A DNA stretch of 6,493 nt, taken from the NCBI GenBank assembly GCA_023266415.1, contig JAHFQG010000067.1, forward strand, positions 1 to 6,493, read 5' to 3'. Below, piece after piece: positions 5,930 through 6,493 of this stretch. This DNA comes from Francisellaceae bacterium. GTDB lineage: Bacteria > Pseudomonadota > Gammaproteobacteria > Berkiellales > Berkiellaceae. The position numbers were made by a program, and so were the translations under genes. The notes under the pieces were generated by a model that was given only the letters and a program-made list of their open reading frames with translations, was not told the DNA's origin and ran no database searches. The number at the start of each line of letters is the position of its first letter. Position 1 is the stretch's first letter.

Positions 5930-6493
5930 ATCGTTTTTCTATGGACAGATATCTTACTGTGGGTGATTTTCGCCTTTCTCGTGGGCTGCATGGCCTATGT
6001 ACGGCGCTATGAACACCTCCGGCAAGTGTGGCGAAAAGTCTTTTTTCACCCCGCTGGATTGGTGTCTACCCTCATCATTGTTGCCTACCTGGTGGTGGGC
6101 CTCATGGATAGCCTCCACTTTTATTTTCCCATCAAAGGGTTCGGAGGCCCCCACAGCGTCCTCGATTACTTCTTGCGACATCTCGCCTACGACACTGAAA
6201 AATCTTTCTCCAGCCCCTTTTCTTGTGTGGGCTTCACCAAAGAACCCTTCATGCAAGAAGGACAATGGGTGTACGATTATCCCCCCCTTATGTACGCCTG
6301 CCAAACCCTTATGGGCAATACCCGATTTTGGGACATCGTCCACACCACCTTAGGCGCCATTGCAAAAGCTACCCTCTGGCTGGTTATTTTGTGGCACCTC
6401 CGGCCCCATCGTGCCAACATGACAATGTTTTCCAAAAAGCCCGAACTCCCTCAAAAAACCTTTTGGATAACCCTAGGCCTCTTCATTTTTCTT
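5930..6493 (+). CDS. Second ABC importer permease, OppC/YejE-like, N-terminal part (runs off right edge; probable ATC start)
   Basis: Partner membrane subunit of the preceding permease. The 188 visible codons run open to the edge. A first hydrophobic segment lies at about 3-24, a basic stretch YVRRYEHLRQVWRK at 23-36, and a second span at about 43-62 ending GLMDSLHFYFP. A long polar, presumably periplasmic region follows, including FGGPHSVLDYF at 71-81 and TEKSFSSPF at 89-97, then a hydrophobic segment at about 136-157 and the start of another at 178-188. The extra N-terminal span and long loop fit the extended OppC-type permeases I recall from proteobacteria. The EAA loop would lie beyond the window, so the assignment leans on position and architecture. 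The start is unusual: AAGGAG at 5917-5922 serves ATC at 5930 best. The first ordinary start in frame, GTG at 5963, has no ribosome binding site and would cut the first span; the first in-frame ATG is at 5990. Confidence 0.75.
   Translation, partial: MVFLWTDILLWVIFAFLVGCMAYVRRYEHLRQVWRKVFFHPAGLVSTLIIVAYLVVGLMDSLHFYFPIKGFGGPHSVLDYFLRHLAYDTEKSFSSPFSCVGFTKEPFMQEGQWVYDYPPLMYACQTLMGNTRFWDIVHTTLGAIAKATLWLVILWHLRPHRANMTMFSKKPELPQKTFWITLGLFIFL

Noticed and set aside
5941..6012. ATG at 5941 as the start of the second permease
   Set aside because: It is in a different frame from the long open frame, meets a stop after 23 codons, and is 18 bases from the ribosome binding site.
5997..6353. Plus-strand 118-codon ORF near the right end
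   Set aside because: It overlaps the permease frame, has no ribosome binding site, and lacks the membrane-span pattern; it is a shadow of the C-rich coding strand.

Overview
The window looks like part of a proteobacterial chromosome, most likely gammaproteobacterial. FabI closely follows the Escherichia-type protein, Kup is the full-length proteobacterial type, and ribosome binding sites are ordinary AGGAG-like sequences. GC content is mid-range by eye, and genes are tightly packed. I cannot name the genus from the sequence alone.

Layout: a minus-strand unit (1-829) carries fabI (enoyl-ACP reductase, last reductive step of fatty acid elongation). Seventeen bases further on is the first 44 bases of another gene, which runs off the left edge. 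A 63-base divergent intergenic region (830-892) separates this unit from a plus-strand operon filling the rest of the window. It holds a candidate extended -10 promoter for fabI that overlaps a small inverted repeat.

The plus-strand operon contains, in order: a large family-5 (OppA/YejA-like) solute-binding lipoprotein with an added C-terminal membrane anchor (893-3034); a complete Kup-type potassium transporter whose ATG directly follows the previous stop codon (3035-4909); a complete OppB/DppB/YejB-like ABC permease (4937-5911); and the N-terminal part of a second permease of the OppC/YejE type, which runs off the right edge (5930-6493). The ATPase subunit(s) would be expected downstream, outside the window. 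The ABC genes together describe a peptide or similar importer. The unusual point is that a potassium transporter is built into the middle of its operon.

The points most worth checking are: Kup sitting between the binding protein and its permeases; the second permease having a good ribosome binding site but no ATG/GTG/TTG start near it (best candidate ATC at 5930), in the same frame as the upstream permease with a single TAA between them; and a binding protein that appears anchored at both ends. No RNA gene, mobile element or CRISPR array was recognised. No gene-free stretch exceeds 63 bases.
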